Shown in pieces: positions 25,536 to 34,653 of a stretch of DNA of 64,000 nucleotides. The DNA is taken from contig JAHHQM010000009.1 of the NCBI GenBank assembly GCA_020026395.1, positions 1 to 64,000 of the forward strand, read 5' to 3'. The stretch is from Alistipes sp. (GTDB lineage: Bacteria > Bacteroidota > Bacteroidia > Bacteroidales > Rikenellaceae). The position numbers and the translations under genes are program-made. How positions within the stretch are numbered: the stretch's first letter is position 1; every line of letters starts with the position of its first letter. The notes under the pieces are model-generated. The model ran no database searches. It was given only the letters and a program-made list of their open reading frames with translations, and had not been told where the DNA came from.

Positions 25536-26741
25536 TTATTTCAGACCGAGCTTCTTCTGAATCTCTTCGGGAAGAGCGTTCTTGTTGATGGTGATCGAGG
25601 TGGTCTTATACTCGAAGAAAGGCTTCGAGAAGTACCAGAAACCCTTGTAGGGGTTGTTGATGTCCCACGAGTTCTGAACCTTGTAGTAGTTGTTTCCGGC
25701 CTGATCGACAGCAGTACCCATGATAACCATACCGTGGTCATCGGTCGTGAGGAAGTTATCGAATGCTTCCTGACGCATCTCCTGGTTGATCTCCAACTCC
25801 TTGACGGGAGCCTCGAACTTGTAGAGCATAGCCTCTTTCTCGGCCTTGGTCAGGTTGCCCCAACGAGCCGACTCGGTGCCGGTCATACCGTCGAGGTTTA
25901 CATCGGGTACGATACCGATCGACTTGGTACGGCTGAAGCCCTTCTCGCTTACGTCGGTACCCCATGCTACGCTGTAACCGTTCTCCAGTGCGTAATCAAC
26001 AACCTGAGTCATCTCGTTGAGCGGCAGGTTATAAACTTCGCCCCAGATCCAGTTGTCGGGAAGCTCGATGATGAACTTCGAGTAGAAGGGGTGGTGCGTA
26101 AACGAAGTGATGTCGATGTAATCGCTCATCGTCAGAGGCAGCGACTCGGCAAACGATTTGGGAGTGTACTCCTTACCCTTCCAAGTGAACTTCTCGGGAA
26201 GCTCACCGAAGTAAGCGTCGAGGATGGCGTCGAAACCGCGCTCCCATGCCGTGGTCAGCTCACGACCGCGAGCCGAACCGGCCAATACACCGTCCAGGTA
26301 GTTCTTCAATACGGGCGAAAGCTCGTGGAAGTCGGCCTTGTCGGTACCATAGTTGAAACCCGTGTAGATCTCCTGGGGAACCACACCATATTTGTCGATC
26401 ATCTCGATTACGTCGTGCGATGCGCCGCCCTCGGCAAAGTTCAGGAAACCGTGCATACGGATGTACTTGCGGGCTTTCTCCTTGTAGGCGTGACGTACGA
26501 TGAACATCTCCGAGAGGTGAATCTCACCGTAACCCTGCTTCAGGAGTTCGTTCTCGAGGAACGATACGGTCGAGTAGCACCAGCACGTACCGCTGCGGTG
26601 TTGGTTCTTCACGGGAGTCGTCGGGATGAGGATCTTGTCCGTGAATTTGTAGCCTTCAGGCTGCTCCTGCTTGGCAGGTTTCTTTGCACCCACCGAAGTT
26701 ACCATGGCTACGGCGAGCAACAGAGTCAAAAACTTTTTCAT
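25536..26741 (-). CDS. Aminopeptidase C-like cysteine peptidase, exported
   Basis: A 401-residue papain-fold (C1B, bleomycin hydrolase/PepC) peptidase with a signal peptide (MKKFLTLLLAVAMVTSVGA). The catalytic residues are visible: Cys in HRSGTCWCYST, His in DDHGMVIMG and Asn in KVQNSWD. Cytosolic PepC enzymes of lactobacilli lack a leader, so this version probably works in the periplasm or on the surface. It lies 50 bases upstream of the topA stop region, on the same strand and in the same order of transcription, and may be co-transcribed with topA. Confidence 0.9.
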   Translation of the reverse strand: MKKFLTLLLAVAMVTSVGAKKPAKQEQPEGYKFTDKILIPTTPVKNQHRSGTCWCYSTVSFLENELLKQGYGEIHLSEMFIVRHAYKEKARKYIRMHGFLNFAEGGASHDVIEMIDKYGVVPQEIYTGFNYGTDKADFHELSPVLKNYLDGVLAGSARGRELTTAWERGFDAILDAYFGELPEKFTWKGKEYTPKSFAESLPLTMSDYIDITSFTHHPFYSKFIIELPDNWIWGEVYNLPLNEMTQVVDYALENGYSVAWGTDVSEKGFSRTKSIGIVPDVNLDGMTGTESARWGNLTKAEKEAMLYKFEAPVKELEINQEMRQEAFDNFLTTDDHGMVIMGTAVDQAGNNYYKVQNSWDINNPYKGFWYFSKPFFEYKTTSITINKNALPEEIQKKLGLK

Positions 26742-26791
26742 TTGGATTAATGGTTTTGGGTTTGTGAATAAATATTAAAAACTTGTAAAGA

Positions 26792-29089
26792 TTATTTCTT
26801 CGACGAGGCAATGATCTTGCGGCAATCCTCGAGCGTGAGCTGTTCGGGCGTGGCGCTCTTCGGGATGCGGTAGTTCTTGCCTTTGAACGCGATGTAGGGG
26901 CCGTAACGACCGTTCTTGACCAACAGGTCGGGCTCTTCTTCGAAGGTCTTCAGCGGCGTGTTGGCGGCCAGTGCGGCGGTCTTGTGGGCGCGGACAACCT
27001 CCACGGCACGCTCGTAGGTGATCGTGTAGGGATCGTCGCTCTTCTGAAGCGATGCGAACGACTTGCCGTAGCGCACATAAGCACCATAGCGGCCGATGCC
27101 CACCGACAACTCCTCACCGTCCAGCTCACCCAGCGTACGCGGCAGGGCAAACAGTCCGAGTGCCTCCTCCAGGGTAATCGACTCGATCAGCTGGCCTTTC
27201 TTCAGTGAGGCAAAATGGCCCTTCTCGCCCTCGTTACCCTCGATTTCGACCATCGGGCCGTAGCGGCCGATGCGTGCCTTGACGATATGACCCGTCTTGG
27301 GATCATTGCCCAGGATGCGCACCTGATGGCTCTTCTCGGTCTGGGTCTCGATGGCTGTATCGACCATCTTGTGGAAGGGCTTATAGAAATCGGAGATCAT
27401 CTTGTTCCACGTGATGTCGCCCTCGGCGATGCGGTCGAACTCCTTCTCGACGTTGGCCGTGAAGTTGTAGTCGATGATCGGGCCGAACTGCGTTTCGAGG
27501 TAGTCGTTTACCACCATACCGATGTCGGTCGGCGAGAGGCGGTTCTTCTCCTTGCCGTAGTTCTCGTTCTTGATTTGCGTCGTGACCATACCCTTCTTGA
27601 GGGTCATCTGCACGAATTCGCGTTTCTGGCCGTCGCGGTTCTGCTTCACGACGTAACCGCGGTTGATGATCGTCGTGATGGTCGGGGCGTAGGTCGAAGG
27701 ACGTCCGATACCCAACTCCTCCATACGCTTCACGAGCGATGCCTCGTTGTAGCGCGGCGGTGCCTGCGTGAAACGCTCCGTGGCGGTGATTTCCTCGTTC
27801 TTGACGCGGTCGCCCGCCGTCAGTTTCGGGAGAATGCCTTCGCTGCCCTCCTGGGCGTTGTCGTCGTCGGTCGATTCGGAGTAAAGGCGCAGGAAACCAT
27901 CGAAACGGATCACCTCACCCGTGGCCACGAACTGCTGGGGCTTGCCCACAATGTCGATGACGAGCGTCGTGCGATCCAGCTCGGCGGGAACCATCTGTGA
28001 GGCAACCGTACGCTTCCAGATCAGGTCGTAGAGGCGTTTCTCGGTGGCCGTGCCTTCGATTTCGCGGCGGTCGATGTAGGACGGACGGATGGCCTCGTGT
28101 GCCTCCTGTGCGCCCTTCGTCTTGGTCTTATAGTTGAAACGGCGCGAATATTTCTCGCCGTAGAGTTTCGTGACTTCCTCCTTGCACTGCGCCAGAGCCT
28201 GCTCCGAAAGGTTTACCGAGTCGGTACGCATGTAGGTGATCAAACCCAGCTCGTAGAGGTGCTGTGCCACGGACATTGTCTGCGATACGCTCATACCCAG
28301 CTTTCGTCCGGCCTCCTGTTGCAGGGTCGAGGTCGTGAACGGGGGGGCGGGGTAACGCTGTGCGGGTTTCTCCTCGGATTTCGAGACGGCATACTCCGCA
28401 CCGATGCACTCGCCGAGGAATTTCTCGGCAGCTTCGCGCTTGTCGAAACGGGTCGAAAGCTCTGCCTTGAAGAGCGTCTTCTCGGGCGCATCGGCCGGAT
28501 AGAACTGACCCACGATGCGGTAGAACGACGTCGAATTGAAGGCGATGATCTCACGCTCGCGCTCCACCAGAAGGCGGACGGCAACCGACTGCACGCGGCC
28601 TGCCGACAACTGCGGGCGTACCTTCTTCCACAATACGGGCGAAAGCTCGAAGCCGACCAGTCGGTCGAGGATGCGGCGTGCCTGCTGGGCATTGACCAGA
28701 TCCATATTGACGGTTCGCGGATGCTCGATGGCCTCCAGAATGGCGTGCTTCGTGATTTCGTGGAACACGATACGTTTCGTGTTTTCGACCGGGAGACCCA
28801 ACACTTCGGTCAGGTGCCATGCGATGGCCTCTCCTTCGCGGTCCTCATCGGAAGCCAGCCATACGGTTTTGGATTTCGAGAGTTTCGAGAGTTCGTCCAC
28901 GACTTTCTTCTTGTCGCTCGGAATTTCGTATATGGGTTGAAATCCGTTGTCGATGTGGATTCCAAGGTCTTTTTTCGAAAGGTCTCTGATGTGTCCGAAG
29001 CTCGACTTCACGATGTAGTCCTTACCCAGGAACTTCTCGATGGTTTTCGCTTTGGCCGGAGACTCGACAATCACTAAATTTTCCTGCAT
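26792..29089 (-). CDS. topA: DNA topoisomerase I
   Basis: A 765-residue type IA topoisomerase that relaxes negative supercoils. The TOPRIM start VIVESPAKAKTIEKFLG and DEDREGEAIAWH are visible, and the catalytic Tyr lies in LITYMRTDSVNLS. The C-terminal part has repeats of the RYGPMVEI / RYGAYVRYG / RYGPYIAFK type instead of the four-Cys zinc fingers of E. coli, which is normal in Bacteroidota. A degenerate -7 box (TATTTCTG, minus strand, 29116-29123) precedes it. Confidence 0.97.
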   Translation of the reverse strand: MQENLVIVESPAKAKTIEKFLGKDYIVKSSFGHIRDLSKKDLGIHIDNGFQPIYEIPSDKKKVVDELSKLSKSKTVWLASDEDREGEAIAWHLTEVLGLPVENTKRIVFHEITKHAILEAIEHPRTVNMDLVNAQQARRILDRLVGFELSPVLWKKVRPQLSAGRVQSVAVRLLVEREREIIAFNSTSFYRIVGQFYPADAPEKTLFKAELSTRFDKREAAEKFLGECIGAEYAVSKSEEKPAQRYPAPPFTTSTLQQEAGRKLGMSVSQTMSVAQHLYELGLITYMRTDSVNLSEQALAQCKEEVTKLYGEKYSRRFNYKTKTKGAQEAHEAIRPSYIDRREIEGTATEKRLYDLIWKRTVASQMVPAELDRTTLVIDIVGKPQQFVATGEVIRFDGFLRLYSESTDDDNAQEGSEGILPKLTAGDRVKNEEITATERFTQAPPRYNEASLVKRMEELGIGRPSTYAPTITTIINRGYVVKQNRDGQKREFVQMTLKKGMVTTQIKNENYGKEKNRLSPTDIGMVVNDYLETQFGPIIDYNFTANVEKEFDRIAEGDITWNKMISDFYKPFHKMVDTAIETQTEKSHQVRILGNDPKTGHIVKARIGRYGPMVEIEGNEGEKGHFASLKKGQLIESITLEEALGLFALPRTLGELDGEELSVGIGRYGAYVRYGKSFASLQKSDDPYTITYERAVEVVRAHKTAALAANTPLKTFEEEPDLLVKNGRYGPYIAFKGKNYRIPKSATPEQLTLEDCRKIIASSKK

Positions 29090-29125
29090 TGCGTTTATCT
29101 TGTATCTTGTCTTTTCAGAAATACG

Positions 29126-29152
29126 AAAACCTAAGAGTATTGATCTTAGGTT
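29126..29152 (-). terminator. Terminator of DUF4270 gene
   Basis: AACCTAAG (29128-29135) and CTTAGGTT (29145-29152) form a perfect 8-bp stem with a 9-base loop; AAAA to the left gives a short U run on the minus strand. Confidence 0.65.
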
Positions 29153-29170
29153 CCGTGTGCTTTCTTTCCG

Positions 29171-30919
29171 TTACTTAATTAAGTTGTAGGCCATCTCCAG
29201 TCGGATAGGCGCCTCGTTGCGTAACGAGCCGTCCTTGGAACGGGTCTGACCCTGTAATATGGTGAACGACGAGGTGAACAGATCGTAGGCTTCGGGTCCG
29301 AGGAAGATCGACCTGTTTTTGATTTCCGTCCATTTGATTTTCGACCAGCCGTCGCCCGTTGCGTTGATTGCGCTCCACGAGGCGTCACGCGGGAATCCCG
29401 CTTTCTCTTTTTGGTCGAGGTAGTTGTTCCATGCATCCTGCACGAAGCCCGTCACGTTCATCGCATAACAGCCGTGGCTGCGGTTGATGTAGCCGTCGTA
29501 GGCCAGCGTGTAGTTGTATTGTTGTTCGAGTACGAAATCGTAGTCGGGAATACCCGTCAGACCCTTGTAGGAGGTATACATACCGAGGCGGGCGGGTGCC
29601 GAATTCATCTGGTCGATCAGCTTTCCGGCGTTCGGTGCATCGATCTCCTGCCAGTTGTGCTTGCCGTCGGGGAAGTAGATCGTCATGATGGCCTGGTTGA
29701 AGGCCAGGGCACGGAACTCCTGTCCGGCTTTCTTGTTCTCCTGTTCGATGGTGTATTCCAGCTCCTTGAAGAACTCCTCGCCGAGCGAAATTTCGGTGAT
29801 GATGCCGCCCAGACCCTCGATCATGATGCGCGTCACTTCGGGACGCTCGTCGGGCTGGCCGGGTTTCGGCTCGCGTGCCTTGTTCAGGTCGATGTGTGCC
29901 TCGGTGGCCGTGGCCGTCGAATAATCGTGGGTAATGGCATTGACCGATACGTTGCCGTGTTTGGTCTGGTAGGGATCGATGAAGTTGAACGACAGTCCGA
30001 GCGTATCCTTGATCAGCGCGGGGTCTTCCGGCTGACGGTTACGGCCGAAGATCGCCAGACCCGACGATTTGAGCGCCGTGCCGTAGATCGTACCGCGTGT
30101 CGAACCGCTTCCGAGTGCCATCGGGTCGCTCTTGGGTTTGATGTACAGACCCTTGAACTCCTCGAGGAACTTGTCGAGGTTTTTCGAATCGTAGATCGAA
30201 TAGTCGCCCTTGTATTTACCCTCGAGCAGCATCAGACGGCGCACAAACGCATAACCCTCCTCGGTGGGGGTCAGCGTGACGGCCTCTTTCTTGGTGCTGT
30301 TCTCGCCGCCGAACTTGAACGTGAAGAGCGGCTTGTCGCTCAGGATGGAGCGATTGCCCAGGTAGGGAACTTTTTCGGGATTGAATCCGATGTAGAACGT
30401 GGTGTCGCGTTCGGTTCTGCCCGTCGAGACGGGTTTCTGGGTGAGGTAGTCGTTGGTGGTGATTTCGTACACCTCGAACTCCTGCACCGAAGTGGTATCC
30501 TTACCGAAACTGTTGATCGAGATCTTGAGCTGCGCCGAGTCGAAGATGGGGCGGTAGCCGAAGTAACCCGAATCGATGCGGTAATAGGAAACGTACTGCG
30601 AAAGGAAGCCCGCCGTACGCGTACCCAGCGTGTCGTTGAACATCACACCCATATAACCCGACGAAATGTTTGCCGAGGGTACCGAGTCGGTCTGATACAG
30701 ACGTGTCTCGAGGTAGTTGCGGGGCATGGGATAATCCGGCTTCAGCTCCTCCTGCTTCGGGAGGGTGATGTAGCCGGCTCTCATCTGCTGGTTTTCGGGT
30801 ATGAGGTTGGAGCCGATGGTATCATCGACATCCTGACACGAAGAGAGGGTTGTCACGATTGCCACGACTGCAAGTGCAGCCGTGAGCAACGTGTGACGCA
30901 TTTTATTGAATGGCTTCAT
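29171..30919 (-). CDS. DUF4270 family lipoprotein
   Basis: A 582-residue protein with a lipobox signal (TTLSSCQDVDD, Cys near residue 28), so it is probably attached to the envelope. The following GSNLIPENQQ and the overall composition match the DUF4270 lipoproteins that occur in Bacteroidota directly after a GT5 glycogen synthase-like gene, as here. Function unknown. Two starts are possible: ATG here, which overlaps the upstream stop by 17 bases, or ATG 30901 (MRHTLLTA), just past that stop. Both give a working signal peptide. Confidence 0.82.
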   Translation of the reverse strand: MKPFNKMRHTLLTAALAVVAIVTTLSSCQDVDDTIGSNLIPENQQMRAGYITLPKQEELKPDYPMPRNYLETRLYQTDSVPSANISSGYMGVMFNDTLGTRTAGFLSQYVSYYRIDSGYFGYRPIFDSAQLKISINSFGKDTTSVQEFEVYEITTNDYLTQKPVSTGRTERDTTFYIGFNPEKVPYLGNRSILSDKPLFTFKFGGENSTKKEAVTLTPTEEGYAFVRRLMLLEGKYKGDYSIYDSKNLDKFLEEFKGLYIKPKSDPMALGSGSTRGTIYGTALKSSGLAIFGRNRQPEDPALIKDTLGLSFNFIDPYQTKHGNVSVNAITHDYSTATATEAHIDLNKAREPKPGQPDERPEVTRIMIEGLGGIITEISLGEEFFKELEYTIEQENKKAGQEFRALAFNQAIMTIYFPDGKHNWQEIDAPNAGKLIDQMNSAPARLGMYTSYKGLTGIPDYDFVLEQQYNYTLAYDGYINRSHGCYAMNVTGFVQDAWNNYLDQKEKAGFPRDASWSAINATGDGWSKIKWTEIKNRSIFLGPEAYDLFTSSFTILQGQTRSKDGSLRNEAPIRLEMAYNLIK

Positions 30920-31709
30920 AGAATCGCGTGTAATTATCGAAAAAGTCTTCCGCGGAGGGCGACTGGTAATCGAGCACCGGTTTGCTGCTTTCGCGGGCGA
31001 GGCGGATCACCTCTTCGTCGGCTTTCTCCGAAGCCACGACCACTCCGTCGACATACTGCATAACGAAGCGGTAGACGTTTTCGTATGAGGGATGATCCAA
31101 TAAATCGATGTTTTTGTCGGTCATGCCCTCGGCCGTGATGGTCTTGCGGAAATCGCTGCTCAGTTCCCCTTCAAATTTGTCGTCGTAGAGCGAAAGGACG
31201 ATCTTGACGTTTTTGAAGTTGGGGTCGTCGGCGAACATTTTTTTCAGGTAGATCGGCGTGACGGCCGAGAACCATCCGTGACAATGCACGATGGTGGGTT
31301 GCCAACGCAGTTTCTTGACGGTTTCCAACACGCCGCGTGCGAAGAAGATTGCACGTTCGTCGTTATCCTCGAAGAACGTGCCGTCGGCATCGTGCAGAAC
31401 GGCCTTGCGCGAGAAATAGTCGTCGTTGTCGATGAAATAAACCTGAACACGGGCAGACGGAATGGATGCTACCTTGATAATGAGTTGATGGTCGTTGTCA
31501 TCGATGATAAGGTTCATGCCCGACAGGCGGATGACTTCGTGCAGTTGGTGTCTTCGTTCGTTGATGCAACCGTAACGGGGCATAAACGTACGGATCTCGT
31601 TGCCACGTTCCTGCATTGCCTGTGCCAGCATGCGACAAGTGCTCGACGCCTCATTTTCCTCGAGATAAGGCGTGATTTGTTGACATACGTAAAGTATCTT
31701 GCTAGCCAT
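30903..31709 (-). CDS. Glycogen/starch synthase catalytic domain protein (GT5)
   Basis: A 268-residue protein that matches only the N-terminal GT5 starch synthase domain: KILYVCQQITPYLEENEAS replaces the usual xxExxPxxKxGGL start, with MPRYGCIN and IVHCHGWFSAVTPIYLKK following. A normal GlgA has ~480 residues and a second Rossmann domain that binds ADP-glucose; here it is absent. The Lys-Thr-Gly-Gly loop is also replaced. It may therefore be a regulatory or inactive homologue. It is cotranscribed with the DUF4270 gene (17-base overlap). Confidence 0.82.
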   Translation of the reverse strand: MASKILYVCQQITPYLEENEASSTCRMLAQAMQERGNEIRTFMPRYGCINERRHQLHEVIRLSGMNLIIDDNDHQLIIKVASIPSARVQVYFIDNDDYFSRKAVLHDADGTFFEDNDERAIFFARGVLETVKKLRWQPTIVHCHGWFSAVTPIYLKKMFADDPNFKNVKIVLSLYDDKFEGELSSDFRKTITAEGMTDKNIDLLDHPSYENVYRFVMQYVDGVVVASEKADEEVIRLARESSKPVLDYQSPSAEDFFDNYTRFYEAIQ

Positions 31710-31726
31710 GGTTGTGTTTGTTTTTA

Positions 31727-31734
31727 CAAAGGTA
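31727..31734 (-). promoter_or_regulatory. -7 box of GT5-DUF4270 operon
   Basis: The minus strand reads TACCTTTG, an exact match 17 bases upstream of the GT5 start. Confidence 0.6.
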
Positions 31735-31745
31735 CGAAAAATTTC

Positions 31746-32795
31746 TTAAAGAATCAGCATTGCATCGCCGTAAGTACCGAAACGGTAGCCTTCTTCCTTG
31801 GCGATTTTGTAAGCCTGCATGACCAATTCGTAGCCTCCGAACGCCGCAACCATCATCAGTTGGGTCGAGAAGGGAAGGTGAAAATTCGAAACCATTGCGT
31901 CGGCCACCGAGAACTCGTAGGGGGCGAAGATGAACTTGTTGGTCCAGCCTTCCTGCGGGGTGATCATGCCGTGGGTCGAGACGGCCGTTTCGAGCGTACG
32001 CATGACGGTCGTGCCGATCGAAACGATTTTATGGCCGTCGCGTTTGGTCTGGTTGACCTTCTGGGCGGCCTCTTCGGTGACGAAATATTGTTCGGAATCC
32101 ATTTTGTGTTTCGAGAGATCCTCGACATCCACACGGCGGAAGTTGCCCAAACCCACGTGAAGCGTGATGAAGGCGCTCTCCACACCCTTGATTTCCATAC
32201 GTTTGAGCAGGTGCTTCGTGAAGTGCATACCGGCCGTCGGAGCGGCTACGGCACCCTCTTCCGTGGCGAAGATCGTCTGATAGCGATCAGCGTCTTCGGG
32301 CTCGACTTTGGGGCGCACCCATTTGGGAAGGGGCGTCTCGCCGAGGGCGAACAGAGCCTTCTTGAACTCCTCGTACGAACCGTCGAACAGGAAACGCAAC
32401 GTACGGCCGCGCGAGGTGGTGTTGTCGATGACCTCGGCGACCATCAGGTCGTCGTCTCCGAAATAGAGTTTGTTGCCGATACGGATCTTGCGGGCGGGAT
32501 CAACCAGCACGTCCCACAGACGCAGCTCGCGGTTGAGCTCCCGGAGTAAGAAGATTTCGATTTCCGCGCCTGTTTTCTCCTTGTTGCCGTAGAGACGGGC
32601 GGGGAATACTTTCGTGTTGTTGAACACGAAGAGGTCTTTCTCGTCGAAATAATCAAGGATGTCCTTGAATATACGATGCTCGATTTTGCCGGTGGCACGA
32701 TTGACCACCATCAAACGTGACTCGTCGCGATTTTCCGCCGGATATTTGGCCAACATCTCGGGCGTAAAATCGAAGCTGTACTGTGAAAGTTTCAT
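31746..32795 (-). CDS. queA: tRNA preQ1(34) S-adenosylmethionine ribosyltransferase-isomerase
   Basis: A 349-residue QueA, which adds the ribosyl part of S-adenosylmethionine to preQ1 in tRNA to make epoxyqueuosine. Motifs: KLSQYSFDFTPEMLAKYP near the start, FNNTKVFPARLYGNKE, APTAGMHFTKHLL and HVGLGNFRRV. I chose ATG 32795 (MKLSQYSF), the usual family start; an in-frame ATG at 32855 would add 20 non-family residues. It is the last gene of the run yfhO-ftsX-DUF3098-uppP-truB-queA, 66 bases after truB. Confidence 0.95.
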   Translation of the reverse strand: MKLSQYSFDFTPEMLAKYPAENRDESRLMVVNRATGKIEHRIFKDILDYFDEKDLFVFNNTKVFPARLYGNKEKTGAEIEIFLLRELNRELRLWDVLVDPARKIRIGNKLYFGDDDLMVAEVIDNTTSRGRTLRFLFDGSYEEFKKALFALGETPLPKWVRPKVEPEDADRYQTIFATEEGAVAAPTAGMHFTKHLLKRMEIKGVESAFITLHVGLGNFRRVDVEDLSKHKMDSEQYFVTEEAAQKVNQTKRDGHKIVSIGTTVMRTLETAVSTHGMITPQEGWTNKFIFAPYEFSVADAMVSNFHLPFSTQLMMVAAFGGYELVMQAYKIAKEEGYRFGTYGDAMLIL

Positions 32796-32861
32796 AGCAC
32801 TCTGAGTCGATAACTGCGAAGTATAGAATAATGACATATTAAATCGAATACGCAAATTTTT

Positions 32862-33578
32862 CTATTTTGTTTCAATCGCCTGAAGATTTTCCAAAAAATC
32901 GCTTAACTGCCAGGCGTTTTCGATCGTAAAACCGCCGCTTCGGGTACGGCGCAGTGACGTAAGGTGGGCACCGCTCTGGAGTTCCTCGCCGATCTCCTGG
33001 GCGAGCGAACGGATGTAGGTACCCTTCGAGCAGCGTACGCGCAGGCGCAGGCGCGGAAGATCACAGTTGAGCACCTCCATTTCGTGGATGGTGATCTGCG
33101 AGCGTTTCAATTCGACCTCTTCGCCCGCACGAGCCAGCTCGTAGGCACGCAGACCCTCGATCTTCTTGGCCGAATAGATCGGGGGCGTCTGGAGACGTTC
33201 GCCCAGAAGGCGCTCCAACGCTTCATCGACCTTTTGGCGGGTGATGTGTTCCCATGGGTAGGTTCGATCGATCGGATGCTCCAGATCGAAGCTGGGGGTG
33301 GTGGCACCCAGGCGGATGTCCGTGACGTATTCTTTCTCTTCGGCCTGCAACGAGTCGGCCATTTTGGTGGCGCGGCCGATGCAGATCAGAAGGATGCCCG
33401 TTGCCAGGGGGTCGAGTGTGCCGGCGTGACCGACTTTGATTTTTTTGTAGCCTTTTTTGCGGAGTGAGAATTTCACTTTGCGCACGACGTCGGCCGACGT
33501 CCACTCCAGAGGCTTATCCAGGACGGCGATGTAGCCCTCTTCAAAATTGATGCCCGAAAGGTTTTCCGTAAATGCCAT
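32862..33578 (-). CDS. truB: tRNA pseudouridine(55) synthase
   Basis: A 238-residue TruB that makes pseudouridine 55 in the T loop of tRNA. The catalytic Asp is in GHAGTLDPLATGIL; DKPLEWTSADVVRKVK precedes it and CSKGTYIRSLAQEIGEEL follows. The C-terminal PUA domain of longer TruB proteins is missing, as in many Bacteroidota. It starts 10 bases after uppP. Confidence 0.96.
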   Translation of the reverse strand: MAFTENLSGINFEEGYIAVLDKPLEWTSADVVRKVKFSLRKKGYKKIKVGHAGTLDPLATGILLICIGRATKMADSLQAEEKEYVTDIRLGATTPSFDLEHPIDRTYPWEHITRQKVDEALERLLGERLQTPPIYSAKKIEGLRAYELARAGEEVELKRSQITIHEMEVLNCDLPRLRLRVRCSKGTYIRSLAQEIGEELQSGAHLTSLRRTRSGGFTIENAWQLSDFLENLQAIETK

Positions 33579-33588
33579 TCGATGGGGG

Positions 33589-34386
33589 TTAGAGGATGTA
33601 ACTTGCGATGGAGACTACGCCGGCCACAAGGCAGTAGACGGCGAACCAGATCAGTTTGCCGCGTTTGACGATCTCGATCATAAATTTGCAGGCCAGACAG
33701 CCCGTGATGAACGAAGCGAGGAATCCGGCCACGAACGAAATAGCGGGAATCTCGCCTCCGTCGGTAAATTCACCGCCGATGACGTCGAGGAACATCTTGC
33801 CGAGGATCGGCACGAGTACCATGAGGAACGAGAACTGGGCGGTCGATTCTTTTTTGTTGCCGAGCAGGAGACCCGTTGCGATGGTCGAACCCGAACGCGA
33901 CAGACCCGGCATGGCGGCAATCGACTGTGCGATACCGATGATGAAGGCGTCGCGGTAGGAGATGGTCTCCTTGATGCGGGGACGGGCGTAGTAGGCGAAG
34001 GCCAGAAGGGCGGCCGTCAGGAGCAACATACAACCGACGGTGACCAGAATATAGGGCTGGCTCAGCATTTCGTTGAGGCGGTCTTCGAGGGCGAATCCCA
34101 CGATGCCGATGGGGATCATCGAAACGATGATCTTCAGCACGTAGGCCTGTTCGTCGTTGAATTTTTTGGAGAACAGACCCAGGAGGATCTTGCGGATTTC
34201 CGCCCACAGGATGACGATCGTCGAGAGGACGGTGGCGACGTGGAGGACAACGTCGAACGTGAGATTTTGTTCGAGCTCCACACCCATCAGCGCCTTGGCG
34301 ATCTGGAGGTGGCCGCTGCTCGATACGGGAAGAAACTCCGTGAGTCCCTGGACGATACCGAGAATGATGGCTTCAAAAATTTCCAT
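33589..34386 (-). CDS. uppP: Undecaprenyl-diphosphatase
   Basis: A 265-residue polytopic membrane protein of the UppP/BacA family, which recycles undecaprenyl diphosphate to the monophosphate for peptidoglycan and glycan export. Both signature loops are present: LTEFLPVSSSGHLQIAKAL near the N-terminus and PGLSRSGSTIATGLLLG in the second half. About eight hydrophobic helices. It lies between DUF3098 (14-base gap) and truB. Confidence 0.97.
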   Translation of the reverse strand: MEIFEAIILGIVQGLTEFLPVSSSGHLQIAKALMGVELEQNLTFDVVLHVATVLSTIVILWAEIRKILLGLFSKKFNDEQAYVLKIIVSMIPIGIVGFALEDRLNEMLSQPYILVTVGCMLLLTAALLAFAYYARPRIKETISYRDAFIIGIAQSIAAMPGLSRSGSTIATGLLLGNKKESTAQFSFLMVLVPILGKMFLDVIGGEFTDGGEIPAISFVAGFLASFITGCLACKFMIEIVKRGKLIWFAVYCLVAGVVSIASYIL

Positions 34387-34400
34387 TTACTTTATTTTGA

Positions 34401-34652
34401 TTATTTGTCGAATTGTTTCATGATGCCGTAAATCTCGATGACGAATCCGCCGATCACCAGGATGGGAGCGAGCGTGATTCTGCGCCACGAGAACATCGCG
34501 TAATTGAATTCGTCGGGCGAGTCGCTGCCACCGCCGACCATGAGGATGAATCCGAGGACGACTACCGCAAAACCGATGCAGAGAATCTGGTAGTTGCGTT
34601 TGGTGAGCGGAAGACGCGAATTATTTTGGGGATTGATAGTTTCGTTTGCCAT
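34401..34652 (-). CDS. DUF3098 small membrane protein
   Basis: An 83-residue protein with two predicted transmembrane helices (IGFAVVVLGFILMVGG and ITLAPILVIGGFVIEIYGI) separated by a short FNYAMFSWRR loop. This fits DUF3098, found in Bacteroidota between ftsX and uppP, as here. It ends one base before... the ftsX stop side: the gap to ftsX is a single base, so the pair is tightly coupled. A role with FtsX in division is inferred from position only. Confidence 0.85.
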   Translation of the reverse strand: MANETINPQNNSRLPLTKRNYQILCIGFAVVVLGFILMVGGGSDSPDEFNYAMFSWRRITLAPILVIGGFVIEIYGIMKQFDK

Positions 34653-34653
34653 A

